Assembly (NCBI RefSeq): GCF_040807025.1
Contig: NC_090982.1
Coordinates: 81,509,931-81,573,930 of the forward strand
DNA: 64,000 bases
Direction of reading: 5' to 3'
Source of the DNA: Struthio camelus
Lineage: Eukaryota; Chordata; Aves; Struthioniformes; Struthionidae
The translations under genes were made by a program, and so were the position numbers. Positions 36,662-49,900 of the stretch are shown here, one piece after another. The notes beneath the pieces are model-generated. The model searched no databases, was not told the origin of the DNA, and was given only the letters and a program-made list of their open reading frames with translations. Within the stretch, counting starts at the first letter, position 1. The number at the start of each line of letters is the position of its first letter.

Positions 36662-37863
36662 GTCTCCTTTGGTCCTTGCCACCATCTCTGCTACCCCTGA
36701 GTCTCTGTGTTTTTCCTATCGCTTCCTCCTTTACTTATTATCCCTTTTGCACTGAAAAGTTCCTTGATCAGACAACCTTAATGAAGCAGATGCTCTTGCA
36801 TACCGTGCAGCCTTATAGTCTTCTTCGTAGGTATCTCCAGACTATAAATCCACCATAAGTCCGTGTTGTGTGATTTGTCACAGTAGCACATGTTTTCTAA
36901 TGATTGCTGAAAGAGGAAGACGACTTTTATACAAAAGACTAGACAGTCTGCTCTGGTACTGTGTTTAGAAATTGTATTTCTCTTTCTAGCTTTTTTTTTT
37001 TTTTTTTTTTTCCTGACTAAGTACTTATTTGAGGTACCTAAACTAGTTGCTGTAGGCTCCAATACACTGTCACTAGGAAAACAGTGGAGCAACCTTACAG
37101 TAAGTAGTACGTTCAATGCAAACTCTTAAACTATGATAAACCCCACAAAACTACATTATATCAAATTCTGTGGTTTTTTATAAATGTATTTTTTCAAGGT
37201 CCGATTTTGCTGTGTTTACTCAAAAAATTTGATCTCAATAGTGAGCTCTAAACTTCCTACATATTTTCAGCAACTACAGGCCTCATGGTTACAGCGGAAA
37301 GGGGAAACAAACTCTTCCCATTACCCTCCCCTAGAATTCCCAGAGGGATGCATACCCTAGAAATGAATGATATGAATGTCTAATAGAGAAAAGGAAACAT
37401 AAAGGTAAAAGAACTAAGGAGGTGCCTGAGAGACATTTTGTGTGTGTTGCATTTCAGCTAGAAAAGCATTTCTGTTAGAAGGTAGTGTTATTGTAGAGAA
37501 ACATTTGCAACTGTAAGATTTTAGAAAAGTGTCACCAATACAAGTTCCTGCTGAGGGTCATTCACCTTAAAATAGATAATAGCTTCCAGCAACAGAGTGC
37601 AAAGACTAAAATCTCAAAAGAAGTAAATGAGGGTGAGAGTCTTTGCAAGTGCCCTTCAGCATGAAGGGTTGAGGTGATGTTTCTGGAATAACATCCTTGA
37701 ATTTGAACCCAGTTCTTTGTAAGGATATATGGTATGTGAGAGTGTCTGCATTATTAGGGTTATCACTCAAGGACCTTTGCAGTGGAAAGGGGACAATAAG
37801 TAAAGGGCAAAGCAATAAACAAGAGGTGCAGAGACAACCCAACCTGGTAGATAATGAAGAGAA
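36662..37863. other. Noncoding DNA between two LTR-like sequences
   Basis: A direct repeat TTGGTCCTTGCCAC recurs at 36647 and 36669. A poly-T run of 22 lies at 36990-37011. No retroviral coding remnant was recognised. Confidence 0.45.
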
Positions 37864-38187
37864 TGACAAAGAACAAATCCTTCAGTCACTAATGAGCCAT
37901 TAAAAAACTGAAGATGTGGCCAATCTGGACTTGGTAAAGAAAGACCAAATAAGACAAATATGAGGATTTTTAGATAAGAGGGTGCCTATGAGACAATGCA
38001 AGACTTTATAAGGGAACCTGGAAGATGAGGAGGAACAGAGACGGGAATAACGAGGAGGGGGTATAAAAGGGACTGGTTTATCTGGCTGAGGCATGCACCT
38101 GGTCACCGCAGTCCAGGGCGTGCAGGGCCCACAGCCCACTGGAGGTGGCAATCCCTGTAATATCCCCCAACGCTCTTATTTCCAACA
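37864..38187 (+). mobile_element. Candidate solo LTR, related to the one at 36.2 kb
   Basis: About 324 bp starting with TG and ending in CAACA. It shares ordered blocks with the minus strand of 36192-36661: 'gacaaagaacaaat' at the start, 'ttggtaaagaaagac', 'atgaggattttta', 'gacaatgcaagactttataa', 'gaggaggaacagaga' and 'cagcccactggagg'. It carries a CCAAT box (37920-37924) and a strong TATA box (38062-38068), as expected for a U3 promoter, followed by 'tggtcaccgcagtcca' where R would start. No target-site duplication is visible. The family is unresolved and no viral gene is attached. Confidence 0.5.
38061..38070 (+). promoter_or_regulatory. TATA box within LTR-like sequence
   Basis: GTATAAAAGG is preceded by a G-rich tract and lies about 140 bp after a CCAAT box. 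It predicts a plus-strand start near 38092-38100. It belongs to the LTR candidate at 37864-38187 and may or may not still act. Confidence 0.5.
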
Positions 38188-40090
38188 CATTCTGGCAAGA
38201 AGTTTCTATAGACTTGAACCATCTGGACTACAGAAAAATGATTTTCATTTTGGTTGTATTGAAGTTATGTTGCAATACCTTCAATTTAGTAGGAACAAAG
38301 AGATTCCAGTTAAAAATTGTAAGTGACATAAGTCTCAATTTTTTGTTCTGACTAACTTCATAATCCTTGGCATTGCTCATTTCACTTCTGTGTCCTATGA
38401 TGGCTTTGAAATGATAATGTTTTATTTTTTCCTTCTTAAATACTTCTGTAGACTGTCATGTTGTTTTCGTCTGGTTATATGCAAAGAAGCTGCTTCCCAT
38501 TTTGCAGCCAACACTTCTGTCCCTCTACCCCATGAAGGCACATTCTACTGACTTTCAGTTATTTCAGTATGGCTATTAAATCTGACCAGAAAAAAAATTA
38601 TTCATTATTTTGATTTTTGTTTTAGTGTTTATTGTAAAAATTAAACAGTTTTGGTTTGATAACATGGGGATTAAAGTCCTTTGTTCCCTGAGAAAGTCAT
38701 GAATAGTAATACTCTACTTCTATATTACCTCTCACTGCTGAGTTAAAGGAACCACAACTTTTCTCAGCTGCATGAGCAACTCAGGTCTTCTTTGTGCTTA
38801 GACAGGTAACAATTATTTTTATATAAATTGATTTGTTTTAAGGTTAATTTTCCCTGTATATTTGTAGGTACATGTCCATGCATGAGATTGCTATGGGAAA
38901 AGCACCACCGAGCTCTTCCATTAGTGGTAAAGATATTCACTTTTCTTCATCCGATCCAGGATTAGAAAGAACGACCAGAAGGTGAAAGATGCAGCTATGT
39001 TAAAATAATTATAATTTTACAATGGCAACACTGCTCTATCTTTATATGAAATTTCAGCAAACGATGGCATCTGTGAAATGAATAAATGAGCAGTGAACCA
39101 TCAATGTAAAATGCCCTAAAAAAATGCTGCATTTCTAGTGCTTCAGGTATCAAGCAATAAAACAAAAATAACTAATTTGCAGGGGTAATTGCATTTGTTT
39201 GCCTTTTTTCATTTGTATGTTTTTAGTTCCCTGATCTTTGGAAATCTCAGTGACATGACACCTGAAATCTCCTAAATCTTAGCTCTGGCTCTGCATCATT
39301 CTTGAGAGCTCTAAAGTTGTGGGAAATAGAACCCCTAAATATGCACATATCCAAGCTCCTCTTCACTAAAGAGAAATGATTCTCATATCTCAAAGTGACA
39401 GCCATCTCTAGAAATCACAGTGACCTATTCATTAAAGACCTGAGTCCCATGTGCATGGAAGAATTCATTAAGCGATGTTATTCTCTGAGTAAATGCTACA
39501 GAATTCCATGGTCTGACATTCATAAATATTTGTGTCGGGCAATTACCTGGGAAAACTTCTGCGTATTGCAAAAGAAATATTAAAATAAAGTCAACGTTAT
39601 TTTATTTTTTCTTCAAGAAGATTTGACTTCTGTCACTCAGGTTTCTGCCTTGCTTCTTTTGCATGAAGAATGGGATAAGCTCTCCACATCAAAAATATCA
39701 TCTTGGCCAAGGTCATTTAATTCCATCAGAATCAGAGCTAGGGCCCTAGGATGTGGAGACGTTTATAGCCCGCTGTCATTCTGGCAAGTGACAGAAATAG
39801 AGGGTGGAGCAGGTGCCGAGCAGAATTGTCATATTTCCATAACAAGGCCGGAGAGCTTTGTGATTTATGGATGCTCAATATATAACCATGACGCCCTGCA
39901 AGTGAATATACAAGTTTCAAATCTGTAAACAGCTACAGTGGGAATTTGCTAATCTCTGCCTGCAGGAGCTTATTCTGTACAGGTCCTCAAGCTTTGTATG
40001 AGAAAGTTTTGACATTGTGTTCTGCACAGACATAGACAGCAGCCTGCCAGGGTTTGTCAGCAAGGACAATAATACATTTTACTAAGTCTG
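38188..40090. other. Noncoding DNA, nothing recognised
   Basis: No gene or repeat family was recognised. The open frame at 39623-39928 (101 codons) has no domain. Confidence 0.45.
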
Positions 40091-40240
40091 CAAAACCTAT
40101 CATTGTTTATAATGTCACACTGTTGAGAACTGGAAAAGCAGAACTAATAAGCAGAACTGGAAAAGCAAAACCTATCATTGTTTATAATGTCACACTGTTG
40201 AGAACTGGAAAAGCAGAACTGGAAAAGCAGAACCTTTCTA
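40091..40240. repeat. 75-bp direct tandem duplication with a nested short repeat
   Basis: CAAAACCTATCATTG starts at 40091 and again at 40166. The first 55 or so bases of the two units are identical by eye, so the duplication is young. A nested unit GAACTGGAAAAGCA recurs within and after each copy (about 40127, 40154, 40202, 40217). Confidence 0.93.
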
Positions 40241-43200
40241 GAACAATTTCTAATGTTCCTTGAAAAGCAAATGCGTGGTTTTACTTAATATGCTGAATCA
40301 AGGTAATCCAAAGCTCTGACTAAAACTAAGACGACCAGATAATTCTTCACATTCAACAATGAACTTCAAAATATTTAATTTATTTGGGATCAGATCTTTT
40401 TTCTTTCTTTTTCAGTCCCCGTTAACTGTAACCATATTTTATTTTATATTTTAAAGGATGCTTATATTTTAAAGGATGGCATGGTGATTGCCTTTCTTTA
40501 TGGATAGAAGCATGAAAAGGAAGGAAAATAGTTCTGAAAAAAATTAAGAGAAATCTGTCATCACTTAAGAGAAAATGTGACCACCTTATTCACTCACAAA
40601 TGGCTATTCAGACAGTGAGACCCACTAATCAATGTGACTTTTAAGTGAGAAGCTTCCTAAAAATATGACTGTAACAGCGCAGATCTAGATGTATATGTTA
40701 ACATTTCAGATTATAAATTGGCATAGCCCAGTGTATCCTGAAAATTATGAGAGGCTCATCAACATTTTTTAAGGTTTAGTTATTTGGAATTTGGCCTTAA
40801 AGTTACTACAGCCCATGAACCTTCAAATCTGCTGTTATTGTAGAAAAAAATTTTCAGAATATTTCCAGGACATCTGTTAAAAAGCACTATTTCACAAATG
40901 TTAATAATTGAAATTCATCTACAAGCAGCTCTTTTTGGGGGGTGTCAGGCAGGTAGGGATAATTCTGCAACCTCTGTGTATATCTCCTGTAGACCCAGTA
41001 ACACTTACAAAAATGAGAAAAATCTTATCTGGCTAGATTCCAGTAGCTTTCCAGTCCTTTGCACTGTCAGATTGGAAACCCAACGATCAGATCTCTTCTT
41101 TGAGAGGGAAAAAAAAAAAAAAAAAAAAAAAAAGGAAGAAAAGAGAGAGAGAGAGAGAGAGAAGAGACAGGTAGAAAGGTGACCCTTTCGTCCATTTTCT
41201 TTCACAGTGGAGTCCAACCTAACTAATTTAGATGACGAACTTAGATACTGCTTCATGGCAACTCTTAGTGCCTCGCTAATCCAGGTACCTAAAGCTCCGT
41301 CAATATCAAGTGGAGAGAAGAATATGCCTTTGAAAACCTTCACAGGCAGTCCAGTCTATATATCTGATGCTCCTCCCTGACTATGCTGACTAGGTAAGAG
41401 ATGGTGTGCCTTCACAGAGTGATTCATTCTGTTCAGGTTAAGTATTAACCTTGTTCATCAGAGTCACTTCTCTTCAGCTATGCCACACACTGTGGTTACC
41501 TGTCTCTGGTGTCGTACTCTCTGCTGTCGTGATACTAATTCAATTAGCAGTAATCAACTAATTCGTGCTGAGCAGTATCTGGATCTCCCACTTCCTCAGT
41601 AAGAGTCTCTTTCTTCAGAAGATGGGCTCCACACCTTTTGGACAGGGCTGAATTTTTGCCTTCAGCGAAGAATTCATGAGTGGCTGGCATCCACAGGCTT
41701 TACCTTGCATTGCAGTACAGTTTTACGTGGAGGAATACCAGTTCTTGTTTAGGATGTGCATGTCTGAGAATGTTTAAGCACCTGGAGTGGAGCACCTAAG
41801 GAACCTGAAGGCTGATTAGGGAAGCAGCTATGAATTAACAAACCTGCAGGTTAGGCAGTTAAGAAAATAAACAGGTTGGATTATTGTTTGGAATTTACCT
41901 CGCATCCTGACTAAGGATGGTAATAAGAAAAAGAGATAACATCCTTCGGAAATAATACAATCTTTATATTTGGCACAATATTTTAATCACGGATTTGCAA
42001 GGGATAGCCATAGTTGCCTGTTCACAGTGATCTGGGTTTACACATACCACTTCCAATTACACAGTTTTGGTGTTATTCTTATGGATATTTTTGTATTCAA
42101 AACTTTGTATGAAGACCATTTTAAGTGCAAATACTTTGTCTCCCTGTTCTGAAATTTGGCCCTGAATGTACAAAGTAGATACAATTTCAGTCATAGCTCT
42201 AGAAGGTTTTGATAGATTTCCGCTGGAAAAAGTATTCCCTACATTTATCTTATCTGAATTTCCTCCAGTAATTTATATTACTTCTACACTCTGGACAAAC
42301 TTTCTACCTTACCAAATTGGTAGTTTGTTGTTTTCTAAATCATAAATAATCTAAGTCATATATGTTTGCATGGAATATAACATGCTTTATTACACTGATG
42401 AACAAGTTATTCATTTGGCCCTCAAAGAGAAAACTGCCTTGATAATATGCCTTTGAAATATGCAGCAGTTTGGTCGAAAAATACTCTGATGATACTTTCA
42501 TGGCTGCCATTTATCTTTCTTTTTTCCCTTTCTCAATTTTAAAACGTATTGTCAGATTTATTTGCTGTAGTATTAAGTTTCAAAGCCTAACCATTTCTAA
42601 CCCAGCACTTCTAATGTGATTCAGTCCTTTGACTCAAAAGTCTCATTCTCAGATATTAAATCAACATGTGCCTTTATGACTCAACATTTATCTGTGGGAT
42701 GATGATTGAATTCATAATTTAGAAAGGCATCTGTATAAATAGATCCTTACTAATAACTGCAAAAGATAATCTTGCCACACTCCTTTTTATAAAAGGGAAA
42801 AATTAAAGCAAGAATAAAGATCTTAAAAAATATGTTCTTTACACAGCTATACCTAATATGACCTCCCCCAAACACACCTACACACATGCACACACACACA
42901 AGGCTGTATTTATTTACATATGCATGAAAGTTCAATACATATTATTTTGCAAACCTTTTATGTTAAGGTAATTTATACTAGTGTTAAGTCTCCTTTGTAT
43001 TCCCGCAGCGATGTAAAGAAATAAGCCCCAGAGGATCTTACTATAAATGAAAGCTCATAGTCTGAGTGATATTAATTAAATCACACTTCAACCAGGTTAT
43101 ACTTAGAGCTACTCATTTTTTGCATATGTGAGTAGACAATGTGGCAAAATCCATGCCAGTAACTATATACTGAATTCATTTTTCATATTTTATAAACAGA

Positions 43201-46200
43201 AGAAGGCATGAATAGATATTTCTGCCTGTGTTTGCCCCCTCCCAACCCCGTTTCTTTTCTTGCAGTTCCTTCTCAGAAACCCCAAACTGACATTACTTCT
43301 TCATTATGATTTCTTGACTCTGTAGGTCATTCTGTAGCATACATATATTGAACTTTTGCCTGAAACGGGCATCTCTTCCATTCCTGTGGTCCTGTGTGTA
43401 TGCGGTAGGAGTCTCTGTGACAGGACTTCGGGCTTCCATTTTCCATTTTGCAACTGCCTGTCCTTGTGATGTTTGCCACTTCACTTTTGTCTGTTATTTT
43501 GTCCACTCAAAAAGTGGCTACTGCTTTTCCTACTTCCAAGAGAATTAGAGACTGACTGTGAAAGTGATTGTATCTTGTCAAATATGGGAGAGCCAGGATC
43601 AATGAAGATGAGGTAAAAGGAAAATGACTCAAATGAGTTAAGATTCAGGAGAGGTGAGACTCAAAGCTCATGGGGATTAAAATTGTTTTTAACTTATATT
43701 AAATTTAAAAGAAGAAAGATGAAACTCCAGTAAAAATTATCCTGTGCGCCATATGCTACATGATTTTGAACAGTTTTTTCTCTATTTGAAAGAGACCTGA
43801 AGAATAATTTCTCTACAGACTCATTAGCTGTATCAAAAGGGTTTTGAATTACCCAGCTGCATGGTCAAAAGATTATGTTTGAGAAGGCCTTACCAGATTT
43901 CTTTTAGGCCACCTCTGAAACTAGCATTCATGTGGCTCTAAGGTTAAGAAATACGGACGTGCCAATGCTGGAAACTCCTGGAAAAAGATGAAGGCGAGGG
44001 ACAGGTATACAGAATTTAAAGAACAGGTCTAGCATATTTTCCTTCAAATTACCAATTTAGGAAGCTACTTGACCTATTTATATCTACCTAGGTCAGTTGT
44101 ACCACAATTTACAAGGAGAGGTTGAAGCTTTTGTTTGGTCTGAGATGAGGTTCCTCAGGCTTTCATCAGACAACGTGCAACGCTATTCTAGATATTTTTT
44201 CTCTTCCTCCCAACCTCCCACCCAGTCCTCAGAATTGCTATGTATATGGATACATACATAGTATGTATGTTCACTTCCCCAGTATGTAAGTAAGTTTAAT
44301 TTCACTAACCAGCCTCAGAGCTGAGAATGAGAGGAAGAAAACCAAACTAGAACAGTGATAAACCCTGACTGTAATAAGTAGGCAAGGAAACAAACCACTA
44401 AGCAGAGAACAAAAGAAGAAGGAGGGAAAAATAGCATAGGAAAGAAATGTGATTCGTTTTAAAACTTAATTTAATAAATTGTGCTAAAGATGCTGAAAAA
44501 TGCATTTAGCTCTCAACCTCCAGGACTGTACATTGTGAACTAGCATCTAGCCATAATGGGGTTTCTGCTCCATCAGTTGCAATAATTATTTTCCTTGATT
44601 TGCCTTGGTCATTTTATATAATGATTTCTCTGTGTGTGTATGTGTGTGTGCATGTGCATTTGTGCACATTTTCTTTGGCTTCTGTTTTCTTATTTATTTT
44701 TCTTTTCTGTCAAATAAAGAAATAAGGAAACTAAAGATCATTTAAGTCACATTTTGATTACTGCCTTTTTTAATATTTCTTATAAAGAAGTGCAACCTTC
44801 CGTCTGCTACAGATCATTTCTCTACCTGGTTGACAGAGGATAGGACTCGTTTTGGTGCTGCTGAGCAGGAATTAGCTCAAGCTTTTAATTCTACCTTTTC
44901 CCTAAGATAGCAATTAGTACATAACGTTTCACCTGTTGCTGCAGGTAGCTTACTTGTTACCGTCAATATACAGCCTCTTCAGCCTAGACGCAACTTGCAA
45001 GATTGAGATAAGGCCTCAGGGTCCTTAGCAGTGCTCAGCAAACTGCAGGATCAGGCTTGTATAGTTGGTCCTTTAAGGCATGTGTCAAGCACTATTTTTT
45101 TGTATTCGATTTGCTCAAGAACCGGGTGACACTGTTGGTTGGGAAGTGGTTCTCACTTTTCCCTTCTGCCTGTTTAGAATCTCAATAAGACCAGTCTCTC
45201 CATTTAAATGCTGTCGGTGTTTCACGAATCTCAGATTTCTTACATTCTCCAAAGAGATACGCTAGCACACATGGTCTTGAGAAAGTGTGACTGTATATGT
45301 ATATAAAAAAACAACCTAACAACAACACTGATTTGGATCATGCTGTGATGCGTGTTTATATCTTTTTGATCTATATTTTCTTTTATTAACCATCCCCTTG
45401 CCCTGTATCTGGGAGTGTTAGCTACTGATTCTCAATTACACCCACTGGTAAAACCTGCCCTGCAGGGTTTCTCGCAGCGGTTGCCCTTCTAGCGTCAGCT
45501 CAGCAGATGAAAAGCAGATGGAAAATTCCAGGGGTTCAGGTCTGAATGTTTCAATGATAAGTTAGCATAACATGGACTGGTGAGAGCTGTGTTTTGAGTC
45601 TGCTATGCAAACTGAGACAGCTGCATTCTAGCAGAGCTGTTTGCACGGGAGACTTAGCGCTGGAAACCAGGAAGAACAAACAAAGGATTCAAAGACCTCA
45701 CACTCAAAGAAAGCATAAAAATAAAAAAAAATAAAAAAAAAAAGAGAGAGAGGTGAGTATTGTGAAGGTGTTTAGCAGTGACGGTTCACCCCATCTAACT
45801 CCATTTTAGGTCAGATTTCTAGCTAGAGCTTGCCTCTTAGAGATAAACTACCCTGGCCCAGGGCCATCCTCTAGCTGAGGCACCAATGTGCAGCTTCTCC
45901 AGGCAATAGAAGAGGATAAGTGTCACAGACCTGAATCATCCTGATTCACCTGCATTTTGCTCGCTCCCTCTATCTCTCTCTCCCCTGCCTGGCATGGAAG
46001 CCTGGGTCAATGGACTTTCTGAGTTAGATACCTCTGTTAGGTGCCTAAACTGAAGTGAAAAGGTGAAGTTGGCTGAAATTTCAACTACTAGTCAAAGAAA
46101 ATCAAAAAAGACTACCCTACAAAGGATAGGAGTTGCGTGAGCCTCAAACTGATCTGAAAAGAGACATAAGGGTTCAGGTAAGGCTTGTTCTTTTCCATAT

Positions 46201-46940
46201 CACAGTCAACTTTGGACTGCCCATTACCTCCACAGCAGGAAAATAATGGCCACAGTCAATTTTTGTCTAAATTGAAGACTGTCATTTATAAAACCCTCAA
46301 AAATTACCTCCCACACATGTTCCTCATTCCTATTCATGTTATTTATGTATTTAAAACTGTACTCACTGGGATACTCTCATCAGATGCACATCTTGCTTTC
46401 GGGAGAGCTCCCAGGGGAGAAGCAGTCATACAGTATTACTACGGCACTCTTCAGTACAACACAAACAATATCCTGCCGTATAACTCAATCTAAGCTAGCA
46501 GGCAGCTGCACTGAGCAGTTACTCTATCAATTAATTTTAATAACAACACTTAGCACTTGCAAAGTATGTTTCAACTTCACAGCACTTATCAAACAGAGAG
46601 GGCCAAACTGGGCCCCGTTGTGGCTGTGTTTGACAGACGAAGGACAGTGAGGAACATTGCATTACAAATGGCATTCTGCACCTCTCTTCCCTTTCCTTTT
46701 CTCCATCCAGATTGTCAGTAATTTCTGTTCTGCTTTTCCACTTCTCTGGACAATATGCAGGCTTTTCAGCAAAATAACACTGTTCCTCTTTCAAGGGGTT
46801 TCCAATCAAATCATGAGACAGGAGCTACCTGGTGTTTAAGTTAACGCTGAGATGGTTCCATCCTGGCTGGTGATGAACAATCATTTTTAAGCAGTGAAAT
46901 GAATACTTGCCAGTTCTCCTACTTCTCTCCACTGTTTTGG
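40241..46940. other. Long noncoding stretch with low-complexity tracts
   Basis: About 6.7 kb without a recognised gene. It includes a small duplication of ATATTTTAAAGGATG (about 40446 and 40464) and a poly-A run of 25 (41109-41133) followed by (GA)n (41143-41162). It also holds AC/GT-rich patches at about 42876-42900 and 44630-44660, and an A/GA-rich tract at about 45718-45752. The area around 45.8-46.1 kb contains a weak 'ttaggtgcctaaactgaa' motif seen in old sauropsid repeats. Confidence 0.45.
41109..41162. repeat. Poly-A plus (GA)n microsatellite
   Basis: Twenty-five A residues are followed by a short AAG-rich spacer and about ten GA units. No processed pseudogene or LINE body was recognised upstream, so this is probably simple sequence rather than a retrotransposition tail. 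Confidence 0.92.
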
Positions 46941-46975
46941 TTTTTTATTTTTATTTTTATTTTTATTTTTATTTT
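46941..46975. repeat. (TTTTA)n microsatellite
   Basis: Five to six tandem ATTTTT-like units, short and nearly perfect. Confidence 0.9.
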
Positions 46976-49900
46976 GCCAGTTCAGGATGATAAAAATGCC
47001 ACCAAGCAGAGGATCCTCTTCTGGATCCTGGTGCTGGAGTGAGATGCAAATCACCATTTCTTTTCATTTTGTTTGTAGTTTCTTATTCCATTTCCCACAT
47101 AAGTATGTCGGTAAACAGCACCATCCGTTTGTGGATTTCAGTGGAACAGCTGAAGAAGTTTGATTCCTTCCCATCCTTTGCTTTCTCCTACCCCATTTCA
47201 TGGCAAATCAACTTAAAATAAGCCATTTAAATAGGACACTGTTGGCTGAAATCAGTTTTATTTCCTCTGATATATCCTTCCCACAAGCAGTCTATCTGCA
47301 CCTACTGGACAAAAGCTTGCTGTGGGGAGGATAACACATGTTTAATGTGATGCCTGCTAAAGCCAGGTTTATTGATGCTCCAGTATTACCTAGATTATGT
47401 AACATGATGCATATAACATCCACCTAGTAATGGCAGACACATCAGATGCTAAGAACCTGGTACTATGAGGGCTAGATTAATCTCAGATGCAAAATCTTGG
47501 GGATGTGTATTAAGATAAATTAAGTTTGTCTCTTGTAGGATATTTTAGAACTATCTCAGTCCCTGACACTGCTGTTTACCAAATGCCAACTGACCCATCT
47601 TTCTTTCAAGTTCTGATAGGAGTAACCTTTTAAAACAAGACCCTACAAAAGATGAACCATGAGAGCTGCTTGAACAACAATTTCTCCATTCTTGCACACC
47701 TACTTTCCTCTTTAAAATTAATTTTAGTTTAAAAACAACAACAACAAAGTAAATAACTTTTTTGTTCCTGTGCTTCCAGTCTCTCTCTCTATTTTTTTAC
47801 CTTTTTTTGAGATTTAAATTTTTTATTGTTTTATGGATATAAAGAACATAAAGAAAAATATACCGTAGATTAGCTGCAATCATTTTGTCATTGCTGAAGG
47901 ATATTATTATCTAAAAAGCATTTATGGAAGAGAATATATGATCCATATATTCATAAAATTTGTTCAAATTGGTTTAATGTTCACACCAATATATCACACA
48001 GCTTTTTCTGTGTTAATCACTTGTTTCTTGAAAATAGGACACATATATCTTTATATCTTATCATATCCATTGTTTAGTTTGTATGTTTTTAAATGTGTGC
48101 TGACAAGATAATTTAACTCATTGCACCATTCCAGTGTATTAAATAATGAGGGTTTTTATTACATCTATATCTTATGGACCCGCTTTTGATCATTTAAAAA
48201 TCCAAAAAGAATCCTAAAAGGACTCCTTTATGGAACACTAAAGATTTCAAATAGTTTTTGTATTCATATTGTTTCAGAGAAGATTATATTATTTCGGTGC
48301 TTATCTGGCTGTACAACTATAATTCTGGAATCTTATCTAAATTTAGACTCTTAAATCTATAGTAAGCAGATTTATAGTAAGAAATCTATAATAAGAGATG
48401 CCTGCTTTTCAAAACTGTTATACTGACCAAAGTTGAACTTGTTGAAAAAATAAGAAAATGTTCACATATAAAAAAAAAAAAATCTAGAAACGAATCTCCT
48501 CAATAAACATATGTTTTGTAACATTTAATGTTCTTCATTTATTTTATGGGGAAAACAGAGCCTCTAATACAGGACTAAGCATGCTACAAAGTGACAAGAA
48601 GCATAACTTTCAGTGTTATAATCTGAATTTAATACAGAGTGACTTGTTGGGACAATGTCTCCTGGGTCCTTTAACACCATAAGGTGCCAACCACAGGTAA
48701 CTGAGTTACTGTTTCCTTTGAACTTCTGTTTTCCCATCTTTTTAGTTGCCTTATTTACATGTAGAGTACAGTAGAAGGGCAATCTTTTATAACTCTGTAC
48801 AACATAGCACAGAAGAGTTCATACCCTGATAAGGCATTTAATCACTGTTTCAGGTAACTTGAGGTAATTTGTATTAGCTTAGCCCTTAATGATTTTCACC
48901 TCTGCCTTACCTGAGGAATATTGTCCTGAAGATTTTGATATGTTACTTTTTGGTAACTCCTTTCTTTCTCTGTAACTTAATAATGAGAAGTTACAGGGTG
49001 GAAACCTTTCTTAAAAGCTGTGATTTTAACAACAAAGTAGTAAGGAACCATCCCAGTGATATGAGTAAAAGTTTGAATGAGTAACTGCCAAAAAATATCA
49101 AAGAAATAGAAATTCAAATTTGTCATAAATATTCATTTTTTTCCTGTACTAACACATCTACTCTTCGCTCTGCCCCTAAATGCTTCAGAAAGTCTTAGTA
49201 TTTCTCAGTAGGACAGTAACAATATAGCTCATTAAATGTTCACATCAATTCACCCCATCACCTCATTCATAGGCAGCTCAGCTTTACTCAGAAGTACTTA
49301 CTTTCAAAATAAGTCATCATCCTATTGGGATCTGATGAGCGCTCCCCACCACTACTACCTCCCTTTGGAGCTATATGGCCATTTCCTTTAATTTAATTTA
49401 GGAAAAAAAAACTGAACTGAATCTTGTTGTACGCCCCCTGGGGAAGACACACTTCACAAATGAAGTATTCCAGACAAAAAGGGAGAAAGCACGCAAGCTT
49501 GGCAGCCATACATCCTGTCAGCACTTCACATACACCCTCTTCTTCTCAGTCGACACTGGAAACAGCGCTTTATATTTATCTTGAAACTAAATGTTCCTCA
49601 TCAAACATCGGGGGGACCTAGTGCTTCTTGACAGGGCCGTTTTTGAATTCACCTTCATGGACTTTTTGCTTTCTTTCTCCCTTGATTGTTTCTCTTGAAA
49701 AATAATTAAAAAATAATGTATTGCATAATGGTGCTGAAGGCTTTACTAGGCGAGGCATTAAGGAGTTGGAAATGAGTCATGGGTAGGCAAGAGTGGAAGG
49801 GGAGATGGTGATGGATGTGGGAGGTGGGACCCTGAGACCTGATTTTTCTGCTATGAGTTGCTGAGTATGTGATGAGCCCTACTGAAGGTTTTCAGGACTC

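Noticed and set aside
36192..38187. One provirus with two LTRs
   Set aside because: The two LTR-like sequences are in opposite orientation, diverged, and no retroviral coding remnant lies between them.
41109..41162. Poly-A run as the tail of a processed pseudogene
   Set aside because: No gene-like sequence precedes it and no target duplication was seen; the following GA repeat points to simple sequence.
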